Assembly: GCA_017654935.2 (NCBI GenBank)
Contig: CM065710.1
Location: 33,874,132-33,938,131 of the forward strand
Origin: Phymorhynchus buccinoides
Lineage: Eukaryota; Mollusca; Gastropoda; Neogastropoda; Raphitomidae
Reading direction: 5' to 3'
Length of the DNA stretch: 64,000 nucleotides
Part shown: piece by piece, positions 1-9,188 of the stretch
Numbering within the stretch: the stretch's first letter is position 1
How the letters are laid out: each line of letters opens with the position of its first letter
Notes under the pieces: model-generated
What the model saw: the letters and a program-made list of their open reading frames with translations, nothing else
What the model was told of the DNA's origin: nothing
The model's database searches: none
Translations under genes and position numbers: made by a program

Positions 1-437
1 ACACAGATTGGGAAGAAGGTCGTCACATGGAGAGCTAAACTTCTTTGTGTGGGTTTGTAGTGGGTCTTGGAATCTTCCCTGACTTTGTATGAGCATGTGT
101 CTATGTGTAGGAAGGTGTCTACTGGGAATTTTAAAACAAGAGTGATAGGAATAGGTCTGATGGGTACAGGAATAATAAGATTAGAAGGGATGAGACTGAG
201 AGGAAGAAACTTAGAAGGGGCTTGAATGAAGAGGATTGAGGACATTACTGTGAATACCCTGCGAATCATTGTATATTTTTTGTTCCTCTTTATCACATCT
301 GTCTTACTATGTTAACAGCTTTAATTTACTCAACGTTTGTCCACCTTGCTTATTCATATCGGAATGTTGCATGATTTTATCACCTTGCCATAAGGGCGTT
401 TGCTAATGGCAATAAAACATATTTGATCTGATCTGGT
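1..437 (+). mobile_element. LINE 3' UTR end, unit I copy (cut by window edge)
   Basis: Non-coding tail of a non-LTR retrotransposon. It is nearly identical to 30,941-31,372 and similar to 53,744-54,200. In those two copies the preceding bases encode a degraded LINE C-terminus. The end reads tgctaatggcaataaaacat followed by a short ATTTGATCTG/ATCTG tandem tail, a common way for invertebrate LINEs to end. The 5' part lies outside the window. I infer the family only from this tail and from the coding remnant in the other copies. Confidence 0.5.
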
Positions 438-544
438 GCAAACCTTTCATAATGCTGAATAATTATGATAAATATCCAAGATTACTGGGGGTCTGGCTAG
501 CGCTTTTCTGGGTATGACCAACCTAACATGACAATGATGATACC

Positions 545-715
545 CCTAATATTCCGTTCTTAGACATAGAACTATCACATATTACTCTCACTCCTCTTGA
601 TGTCTTGAATGTTATTGCTAACCTGAACCAAAACAAGGCAGTAGGACCCGACCGTATCCATAATGAATTACTTATTGCTGCCATATCTTAAATCCTCTAA
701 CTGCATTGTTTAACC
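545..715 (+). mobile_element. LINE reverse transcriptase fragment (N-terminal RT region), unit I
   Basis: Translation reads PLDVLNVIANLNQNKAVGPD followed by RIHNELL. This is the conserved entry to the reverse-transcriptase domain of non-LTR retrotransposons, where a loop with a xxKAxGPDxI signature precedes the fingers. Stops follow after about 50 codons, so it is dead. Copies are at 31,507-31,665 and 54,423-54,575. In the third copy the same element's C-terminus follows at once, so the RT core was deleted before the units were copied or separately in each. Confidence 0.65.
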
Positions 716-757
716 GGAGCTTACATGTGCGTATGCGTCCGCGCATGTGTCTTTTCG

Positions 758-1298
758 GTAAAGGTCAAGATGTGCCACCCCACCCCTACTATTTCTCGGT
801 TAATTCTATTTTTCCGTTTTTGCCTTTCTTACCATACATAAAGCTGTATTTTAGGAACATTTTTAGCTGATAACCTTTTTGGAATACTAACCCTATCCTA
901 ACCCTATCCCTAACCCTATCCCTGGACACCTATCCCTAACCCTATCCCTAACCCTATCCCTAACCCTATCCCTACCCTATCCTAACCCTATCCCTAACCC
1001 TATCCCTAACCCTATCCCTAACCCTAACCCTAACCCTACCCCCCCCCCCCCCCCCCTATAAGACGGAAAAACGCAACGAACCACAACTGTGACAAATCGC
1101 GGTGTACTGCAGTACATAGTGGGGGGTAGGGTTAGGTTTAGGGCTAGGGTTAGGGATAGGGTTAGTTATCCCAAAAAGGTTATTAGCTAAAAATGTTCCT
1201 AAAATACAGCTTTATGTATGGTAAGAAAGGCAAAAACGGAAAAATAAAATTAACCGAGAAATGCAGGGGGGGGGGGGGTGGCACAACTTTACCTTTAC
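758..1298. mobile_element. Inverted-repeat element with internal telomere-like arrays, unit I copy
   Basis: The left arm (758-893) and right arm (about 1,160-1,298) are near-perfect reverse complements for about 130 bases. Both include a segment spelling ttcctaaaatacagctttat on one strand, and both begin at a gtaaagg end. Inside the left arm lies a CCCTAACCCTAT array ending in a C run. Inside the right arm lies a short array of the opposite orientation (gggttaggtttaggg). The unique core (1,057-1,120) holds the 14-base palindrome tgtactgcagtaca at 1,103-1,116. No protein is encoded. It resembles a foldback or MITE-type non-autonomous DNA transposon. No clear target-site duplication is visible. 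The unit II copy is at 31,696-32,237. Confidence 0.7.
888..1056 (+). repeat. Telomere-like CCCTAA/CCCTAT array ending in a C run
   Basis: About 25 hexamers, mostly alternating CCCTAT and CCCTAA (a 12-base higher-order unit), run into a run of 19 C at 1,038-1,056. TTAGGG is the usual molluscan telomere repeat. This array is interstitial, lies within an inverted-repeat element and has CCCTAT variants, so it is not a chromosome end. Confidence 0.85.
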
Positions 1299-1309
1299 TT
1301 TTCCCCCCT

Positions 1310-1430
1310 CTACTTGTTGATTTTATAGTATCTTTTGTAAAGTGCTGTGGGGATGGCTTTGCCGTCGAACAGCGTTATATAAGCTTCATTTATTATCATT
1401 ATTCTACACATCGGTATTGCTAAAAAATTC
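1310..1430 (+). mobile_element. LINE 3' end remnant (CR1/L2-like tail)
   Basis: The sequence tttgtaaagtgctgtgggga, then a cagcgttatataagc block and an ATT-rich tail, matches the 3'-terminal hairpin-and-tail pattern of many CR1/L2-type LINEs, which end in GCGCTATATAAGC plus ATT repeats. Other copies are at 32,255-32,365 and, as a 56-base island inside a GT array, at 58,333-58,388. There is no coding potential. The clade assignment rests on this short tail. Confidence 0.45.
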
Positions 1431-1436
1431 CAGACT

Positions 1437-1657
1437 TTCCTGGTGTTGCACAGCCTCCGGGCATTGCCTCCAGGATCGTTCCCACCATCTTTATAATTTA
1501 CTAATGTCCGAAATGTGGACAGACTCGTGGAGGGGTCGGGGTCGGCGAGCTCTCCGTATTGAGGAACGAGGCATCCACCCACTGTCCCGCACATGCGGAT
1601 GAATGATTGGGTGTGGTGTGAGAGCTACATATTTGTCTTAATGTAAATTTATGTTTC

Positions 1658-1714
<57 letters not shown>

Positions 1715-1832
1715 TTAATATTTTTATTTTGATATATCTCATCTTATTTTACACGGTGGAAGACAAGTTTCCATGTGCGTTTTGTACAATGCCAATGGAC
1801 AATAAAGAAACTTATGACTTATGACTTACGTT
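1437..1832 (+). mobile_element. Retroelement 3' UTR with ACTTATG tail and expanded T run
   Basis: A block starting tcctggtgttgcacagcctc is present in all three units (1,437, 32,370, 57,345). It ends in caatggacaataaagaaact and a short ACTTATG tandem tail, as expected for the 3' end of a retroposed element. In this copy a run of 52 T (1,661-1,712) replaces the 6 T of the other copies. No convincing reading frame spans it. Confidence 0.4.
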
Positions 1833-2611
1833 TTCTTTCTTCTTGCCGTTGGTTTTTGTTGGATTTGTTTTTTGTTTTTTTTTTCCTGGTGGACCATGCT
1901 TCTTTTTTCTCTCAAATAATGATTGTTAGTTTGCCCATGTATTTTCAAGTGCATTTCACTTACGTTGGCAGTTTTCTTTTTTTTGAAGCAAACATTTCAC
2001 CATACAAAATGGAGGTGTGATCTCTCTACCCTGCATTACGTGGTTTATCAGTCTCGTCAGGACCCGTGAGAGCACGTGCATGTAGATTAGGGAGGAGGAG
2101 TCAAATTCCAGTCTATACTCAGGGCGCCTGAATGATTGATTTTTGTTTCCCTCTGCATCCTCTCTTAGTGGAAGGGTATAACGAGTGTGTGTGTGTGTGT
2201 GTGGGTGTGTTTCATTTATAACGTCTTTCCACAACTCATAAAATTAGACGGTGTCAACGTGCATGTAATATAAACACCAGTGCATGAATGTGTGTGCAAG
2301 CAAGTGTGATGGAACAGAAAACAGTTTTCTCTAGTCTTACGCCGTTGACAGAAAAAAAATTGCCACTTAAGTAAACACTAAAGATTGAGCTTAGCAGAAT
2401 AAATTATTTTGTGTTAAACTGGCTTCTAACCGTACTTTTTTTTCTGGTGATATGTGTGAAATGAGGTATGAAAAACTTGGGTTTGAGCATAGCTGTTTGT
2501 TGTTGCTGTTATCAATCCACATGTAACCCTGTGACATGCTATAATCTACGTAATCACACATGTGTGTCAATGTATGGTCAATGAAACATAAGTCTACTGT
2601 GCACACACACA
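1833..2611. other. Unit flank, no gene seen
   Basis: Unique-looking AT-rich sequence with a short GT array (2,186-2,210). It is conserved in unit II (32,726-33,520) and in part in unit III (57,666-60,150). I see no reading frame shared by the copies and no RNA gene. Confidence 0.5.
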
Positions 2612-2614
2612 TAA

Positions 2615-2647
<33 letters not shown>

Positions 2648-2734
2648 GGAGGGAGGGAGAAGAGAGGGAGGGAGAGAGAGAGAGAGAGACAGAAAGATGG
2701 AGGGAGGGAGAGAGAGAAGAGGGAGAGAGAGAGA

Positions 2735-2773
<39 letters not shown>

Positions 2774-2860
2774 GAGAGAGAGAGAGAGAGATAGAGAGCA
2801 CTGAACACATTGAAAAACTTTATTCAACCAGGAGAGAGAGAGAGAGCGAGAGAGAGAGAT

Positions 2861-2915
<55 letters not shown>

Positions 2916-2917
2916 AA

Positions 2918-2969
<52 letters not shown>

Positions 2970-2984
2970 GGAGTGCAGAGAGAT

Positions 2985-3015
<31 letters not shown>

Positions 3016-3066
3016 AGGGAGAGAGAGAGAGGGAGGGAGGGAGAGAGAGAGAGGGAGGGGAGGAGA

Positions 3067-3147
<81 letters not shown>

Positions 3148-3178
3148 GGAGCTGAAAATTGAAAAACTTTATTCAACA
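2612..3178 (+). repeat. Long GA microsatellite with two embedded retroelement-tail islands
   Basis: Imperfect GA/GGGA repeats, interrupted at 2,808-2,832 and 3,158-3,182 by the same 20-odd bases (core attgaaaaactttattcaac). The complement of that core, gttgaataaagtttttcaat, looks like a LINE polyadenylation tail. The island recurs in unit II (33,734-33,757 and 33,998-34,020). Long serine-leucine or arginine-glutamate frames here are only the repeat read as codons. Confidence 0.85.
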
Positions 3179-4130
3179 AGGAGAGAGAGAGAGACTCAAA
3201 ACTCAAGAATACTTCATTATCTCATAAAGAGAATTTATGTTCTGGCATGGCATCAAATCACATACATTTAAGAAGATAATATTAAATAAACAAACACATA
3301 GAATTTTAAATAGCATGTAAAGTGGAGAATAATTTTTTGGTACTATAACAATGCATCTGTACATCTCGTAATTATATAATAATACAGACCTAATTATAAC
3401 ATAATACATCACATAAAAGCGATGGGATAAAATGAAAAAGAACGCTGGCGTTTATATCCAAGTTGGATTATATGGCAGCGTCGACCCATCAACGATCAAG
3501 AACATTTCACATTAAAAAACAAAACAACAAACAAACAAAAAAAAAACCACCACATTTCGATACAATCAAATAACAGTTTAAAAGGTATATATGATGGAGA
3601 AGGAGGCCTACTCTTACAAAATCGCAGCAAGAAACGGAAAGAGAGGGCAGACGGGGTCAGGCCAAGAAGAATATCACAAAATATCATATCAACCACAGCA
3701 CAACAAACCAAAAAACAAACAAAAAACGGAAAATGGTCGGGGGCGCCTAACAATAGGTCGCAGAAATGACACCGGGGGACCCTTCCCTCACCCACTACAT
3801 CAGCAGCAACCACTCATGTCCGAGAGAGAGGTGGGGTCCGAGGTGGGAGAGAGCGAGGGGAAGAAGGGAAGTTAGCGAGCAGCAGAGAGAGATGTAACAG
3901 AGGGGTGGGAGGGGGAGAGAGAGCACACTTCTCTATCACTCGCCAAGATCGTTTAGCACACACATACTGCCATTCACTCAAAAACACATTCATTTGTTCA
4001 GCAGAGAGATGGAGACTGGGGTAAAACTGTTTCTTGTTCGGAGGGTCCCTGGATTTGGTGGTGCGGTAGCGCCTTCCAGAGGGTAGGACTCGAAATAGTG
4101 ACTGAGTCCATGACTGCCTGTCGGTGGCTA
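3179..4130 (-). mobile_element. LINE C-terminus and 3' UTR, degraded, unit I
   Basis: On the minus strand around 4,020-4,100 the translation includes LPSGRRYRTTKSRDP. In unit II (34,760-34,860) it is LLPSGRRYRTPKFRTLRTRN. This matches the LPSGRRYR...R..RT.R..NS motif near the C-terminus of several invertebrate LINE ORF2 proteins. Frameshifts occur in both copies. The rest (3,179-3,950) looks like its 3' UTR running into the GA array, with a GTTGAATAAAG-type end. A T-rich/GA segment of about 150 bases lies just upstream in element orientation. Confidence 0.5.
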
Positions 4131-4392
4131 TCACTCCGCACTTTCCTTTCCTCGTCGCTCGTACAAACACATTCATACATTCTTGTCTCACTCCCACAAT
4201 CTGCTGGCAGGCCATTCACCGTTTTGCTCCACCATTTCTTATTTTTCAGCACTCAAGAGATAGAGGAGAGAGAGATAGTATAGACGAGAGAGAGAGAGAG
4301 AGAGAGCGAGAGATAGGGCGGGGGGGGGTATGTGCTATTCTTAATTTTATATGACTTTTTTTTTGTTTTTTTTTTTTTTTTTTTTTTTTTTT

Positions 4393-4429
<37 letters not shown>

Positions 4430-4436
4430 CCAGTCA
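4131..4436 (+). repeat. GA microsatellite followed by an expanded T run
   Basis: GA repeats at about 4,255-4,315, a G run, then 4,356-4,429, almost entirely T. The matching place in unit II (35,118-35,127) has only about six T between the same flanks, so this is a copy-specific expansion of roughly 70 bases. Confidence 0.8.
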
Positions 4437-4599
4437 CCATTTTTGTTCTATGTTTACATACATGAATTGCTCTTTTCCTCTCTGTGGCCGATCGGCGCAA
4501 AGTATGGGCAATATTACTACGACACAACACAAATATGACTCTCGTATTTTTTTACTCTGCTCGATTTTCTCGAACACTTAAATTGCAGAACAAAAAGTA

Positions 4600-5120
4600 C
4601 TCAATTAGTCCGTGCAGTCCCACAGCAAGCCCTGCAACTCATCCCGCAGCAAGCTTGTTACCCCAAGACAAGACGACAAGCTCGACTAGTCGGATTCGTC
4701 TACCGCTTGATTGCGGAGGACTGTGAACAAGGGTTCTACATTGGGGATACAGAAAGGAGCCTCAGGAAGAGAGTCACGAGCACAGACGGAATTCATCACC
4801 GTTGCGTCCACTGGCCAACTACAAACCACAGTTCTCACCCGCAACTTCTGTACTGACCCAGACATCAGATGGTTTCAAGAGATGGGTGGAGGAGGCCATC
4901 TACATTACAGCCCGCCAAAGCTGCCCCCACTGAACCGTGACTGTGGGAGACAGATACACCTTGCCCCGCGGCTTATTCTTCCCAGTGTTCAGTCAGCGCC
5001 GTGGGTTTGCAGTCCTTGAGTGTACTCACGATCGTGTGCACTGAACCGCCAATGCCCTCTCAGCAGTACGGACGGATAGATTCGCTACGCGGCGAAGGAG
5101 CGCGACGCCCGGAAACTCCG
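4600..5120 (+). mobile_element. GIY-YIG endonuclease remnant of a Penelope-like retroelement, unit I
   Basis: A broken coding stretch. Combining the two copies, it reads GVVYRIDCGDCDKG, then a YIGxTER block, a RKRVTEH block, and a downstream W.....EAIYI...PTLNRDCG tail. The GVVY...YIG pair and following R...H spacing are those of the GIY-YIG nuclease found at the C-terminus of Penelope-like elements. Here frameshifts and stops break it several times. No reverse-transcriptase part is visible upstream, so it is 5'-truncated. The better-preserved copy is at 35,290-35,790. Confidence 0.6.
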
Positions 5121-5226
5121 AGGTGGAGCCTGGTATACTTTAGCTGAGTGAAACTGTTTTGAAATTCGTTTTATCATGTGCAATTAGTCTTTGCAATCTG
5201 TACCTGTACTAGTGTATAGGTTAGAC

Positions 5227-8187
5227 GGCAGTGCTATCTACCCTCTAGCGGAAAATAGAACTCAGGCTATTTTCCCTCACACTTTGTGTCTGTCTCTCTC
5301 TTTATCTTTTTTTCGGTTTGTCTTTCTCTCGTCTCTATGTCTCTTTCGGTCTCTCTCTCTGTATCTCTTTCGCTCTGTGTGCCTTTGCTCTCTTTCTGTA
5401 TCTCTCTTTGGTCTTTATCTTTCTCTCTCTGGCTCTGTTTAATATATTGTCTCTGTCTTTCTATCTATATGTCTCCTCTCTCTGTCTCTCTATCTATGTC
5501 CTCTCTCTCCCTGTCTCTCTTGTCAACTCTCTCTTCTCTCCTCTCTCATCTCTGTGTCTGTCTCTGTCTTTCTGTATTTTCTTTGGTCTGTGGTCCTCTC
5601 TTCTCCTCTCTGTCTTTCTTTTAATCCTGTCTGTGTGGGTCTCTGTCTCTCTCTCTGTCTGGCTGTGGTGATGTCTCTCTCTTCTGTCTCTCTCTTCTTT
5701 CTGTCCCTCTCTCCTCCTCTGTCTCGACTGGTCTCTATAGAATATTTCCACAAAACATATCACAGCACATTTCCAAGTTCCCAGACAACTCTATTTTTCC
5801 ATTCAGACATATTTCACTGGTGTCCTTCTATTTCAATTTCCATTCTTTCAGATTTCCAGTTTTCACAGGTGTCTATTTCCAAACATTTGCAGCAATTACC
5901 CCACAGCAGTCCATTTCATTCCCAGCACACAATGGTTTCTCCGGTCTAATTTCAGGCTCTTTTTTTGTCTCGCTTTATTTTTTTTTTAGTTTCTTCCATT
6001 TTTTTTTTGTCAACCTTCACAGGGCCAGAACATTCAGGCATTCAAGAGCAGGTTCATTTTCATATTTCCACACTTCAAGGCTCTTTCTTTTCTGTTTCTT
6101 CCCTCTTTTCTTCTTTTTCTTCTCTTTTTTCAGGACAATTTTCAGGCGATTTCAGATTTCAGGCAACATTTCATTCAAAGTTCCCGAGGATTCCAATTTC
6201 AAGGATTTAATTTTCCTCTATTTCAAGCAAGCATCACAATCCAGATTTTTCAAAACAAATGTCACACAGGATTCCATTCAGAGGAGCCAGGCTCTTTCTC
6301 CTGTCTCTTTTTGTCTTTTTTCTTTCTTCTTCTTTCTTTGTTTCTGTCTTTCTCTTTTACTTCTGCCTATCTTGTGTATGTCTCAACTCTCTGTCTCTGT
6401 TTCTTATTCTCTCTGTTTGTGTCTTCAGGTCTCTGTACGCTTTAGCCTTTCCTCTTCTCTTTTCTGACTTCGCTGTCCTGACTCTGGAACTCTGTGGTCT
6501 TCTTTTTCCTCTCCTGTGTGTCTCTTCTGTTCTGTGTCTCTCCATCTCTCTCCCCCCTCTCTCTCTGTATGTCTGGTGTCCTTACACTCTCTCTCTCTCT
6601 CCCTCATTCCCTTCTCATCGTCTGTTTCTCTCCCCTCCATCCCTCTCTCTTCTCCTCTTCTCTCCGCGCAGTCCGTCCCGTCTCTGTTTTCTCTTCTCTC
6701 TCTCATTTTCTCTCTGTCTCTATAAAAATGTCCTGTCTGTCTCCTCTTGTACTCCCTCATCCTCGTCTCTCATCTTGTATGTCTGTTTTTTCTCTTCTGG
6801 TCTGTCTGTTTCACTCTTCCTCTCTCTGCTCCTGTCAAAACTGTTCTGCACATTGTACGAGCTATGGGAGATACAAACCTGAGATTCAGAGAGACACATA
6901 GAGTGGGACATAAGAAAGAGACAGGAGAGAGAGAGTCTGAAATGGAGACAGAGACATAGAGCAAGAGTACAAAGACTAGTGGAGAGACAAAGACATTAAG
7001 AGAGAGAGAGAGGAGACCATAACAGGAGACGAAGAAAGAAAGACCAAGGATTCGGAAGGATAGACGACGCCACACAACGCGAAACCCAAAGAGAGACAGG
7101 CATGGACACAAAGAGATAGAAAAGATATAGAGACAAAGGCAACAGAGGAGAGAGAAAGAGATAAGACACAGAAGAACACAGGAGAACACACAATGGAAGA
7201 GAGAGAAGAGACGAAGAAGGAGGAGATAGTCACACACAGTGGAGAGAAAGGGACAAAGAAAAAAAACAGTGGAACTTTTAAAGATACAAGAATAAGGAAC
7301 AATGAGAGAAGAGGACAGGAGAGGACATAGAAAGAGTAGGACAATTACGCACAAGAGGAAACCACAAGAGAGAAAAGGAAAAGATGTGGAGAAGTGAACA
7401 ATAGAGAGAGTGATACAGATGGAGAGACACGAAGATAAACCAAAAATATGACAGGGAACAAGAGAAACACAGAGAAAGATGAACGCCAAGAGAGAAACAC
7501 AAAGATGATTAGCAGTCTGACACATAGAGAGAGAACGATATACAGAGAGAATGAAATTTCAAACTGAGAGAGAGAGATATAGGATACAGAGGAGAGAGAG
7601 AATACGAATAGGAATACGAATGTTTAATGAGGTAAACGGATAAGCTCAAGCTTCTTCTTTACTACCCATGCCACTCGAGGGAGAGAAAGAAAAGCCAAAT
7701 AACACTATAAAAGGAAACAAAGGAAAGTAAACAATGCATACAGAATAGAAAAAATAAACACAGTCATGTTTACAGTAATTGAAGTAACATGCGAAAAAAT
7801 AATTCAAGCTCAAACGAAGAGCTCGTGTTCACTAACTCGCCACACGCACAAAACATAACAGTATATCCTATAACTGATCGCCCAAAAAAAGCATACTAGT
7901 CCTCTCGTGGTGTGTTTCTAGAACACACATGTGCAAATAGCTGCATGGTCCAATGATAGAACACACTACACAATAACCCCACGTTATAGAGATCATTATA
8001 TATATATAATATATATAGAGAGAAGAGAGAGAGAGAGAGGGAGAGAGAGAGATAGAGAGAGAGGAGAGATAGGAGAGAGAGAGAGACATACAGACAGACA
8101 GCGGAAACGCTTGTAGTTCGATTGTCCCTCCATGAGGGAAAATAGCCTGAATCCTTTTTCATGCTAGAGGGTAATAGAACACTTGCC
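5227..8187. mobile_element. Large foldback element with TCTG/CAGA arms, unit I copy
   Basis: Its outer ends are inverted copies of a roughly 60-base sequence. The left end begins ggcagtgctatctaccctct. The right end (to 8,187) is its reverse complement, with the shared segments ctcaggctattttccctc and ctaccctctag. Inside, the left arm (5,281-6,835) is pyrimidine-rich TCTCTG-type sequence. After a short centre the right arm (6,850-7,610) is purine-rich GAGACA-type sequence, so the interior can fold on itself. A 549-base segment (5,739-6,287) is absent from the unit II copy. No protein is encoded. The unit II copy is 35,893-37,800, and a lone right end sits at 16,564-16,626. Confidence 0.6.
5739..6287 (+). 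repeat. Copy-specific TTTCAG-rich insertion
   Basis: This segment sits between gtctctat and caggctcttt, which are adjacent in unit II. It is pyrimidine-rich and repeats degenerate TTTCAG, TTCCAG and TTCACAG words many times (for example ttttcaggcgatttcag). The open frames through it have no recognisable domain and reflect low complexity. Its origin is unknown. It could be an inserted satellite or an internal expansion of the element. Confidence 0.55.
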
Positions 8188-8880
8188 TTTTGGAGGGACG
8201 GGGCGACTGCAGTTTTCCTTGGAACATCCTTGATGTAAACTTTCCTTTTTTTGTTGAAGCAAAATGCAGTTTTCTTGGAACACCTTTCAGTCATGTAAGT
8301 CCGCCTTATAATCATCAATCAATATCAACCAATCACTCAATCAATCATCAATCATAAAATCAATCATCACCCTAATCTCCACGATTGGTTCCTTTCAGTT
8401 TCCTTGCTTCTAAGCCGTAGATAACAGGCTCGACAGAAGTAGGAGATCGGTAGGAATGGCCTAACGCCCCCGCCCCCACACCCCCCCCAGCACACACCAA
8501 AGGAACACGTGAAGATACGCGGATGGTGTTTGTTGCAAATAGTTCCCCCCCCCTTCTAAAGTCCTTTGCTTGTAGCATTCCTTTAATCCGTCAATCTTCT
8601 TTTGGGGAGGAGGACGTCTGCCTTTTCTCCCTTTGCTTACTAGCTTGCCTTTCTGCCTTCCTGGGTCCGTTCTCCATGCCTTTGTTTTCAGAACTCTTCA
8701 AAGATGCTTCTCCAGAAGAGGACGGACATGCGGGCCTGTTCTTGGTTAGCCATAACACCAGCATGACGCACTCTGCGAGCATTGATAGGAAACTTGTCAG
8801 AGTGATCACAAGAAAAGAGAAGAAAGAAAGTCGAACCTATTTGAGTTTCGGGACCCAACACTCGACAACGTGAGAGTACT
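8188..8880 (-). pseudogene. Degraded copy of the candidate A-type 3' exon plus TCAA repeat
   Basis: Corresponds to 16,727-17,000 and 37,961-38,450. On the minus strand the frame fragments include SYRSPTSVEPVIYG and PACPSSSGEASLK, matching the candidate exon at 16,727-16,908. Here they are separated by about 200 bases of C-rich sequence and by small indels, so no continuous frame remains. A TCAA repeat (8,309-8,372) lies at the 3' side. Part of the damage may be sequencing error. Confidence 0.4.
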
Positions 8881-9188
8881 TCCTTCTTGGAAGATTTCTA
8901 TGTCCAGCTCTCCTTAGAGTTTCTGTATCACTAAAACAGGCACATACTTGTTGCGAGCTTCGGACTAGATAAGTTGAATGTTTTTTTTAAATGGAGAGGT
9001 TTTGCTAACCAGTTTTTAATAAATAGTCAGCATAGCAAATAATGAAAAATGATTTAAGCTTCTTTAACACAAGTACGGATACATAATTTCAAGGAAATTA
9101 AGCAAATGTCCAAGGACACTAATCACTGAGCGAGTATCAATATCTGATTGGTTACCAGGCCTCTGAAAATAAACATTTCATTATTCAA

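Noticed and set aside
888..1056. True chromosome end
   Set aside because: Telomere-like repeats are interstitial, mixed with CCCTAT variants, enclosed by inverted arms and duplicated in unit II.
2391..3206. Long Ser/Leu or Arg/Glu frames (also at 5,286-7,525, 28,548-29,099, 33,453-34,045, 35,897-37,463, 51,910-53,376)
   Set aside because: They are GA/CT or TCTG repeats read as codons, occur on both strands and in several frames, and have no domain.
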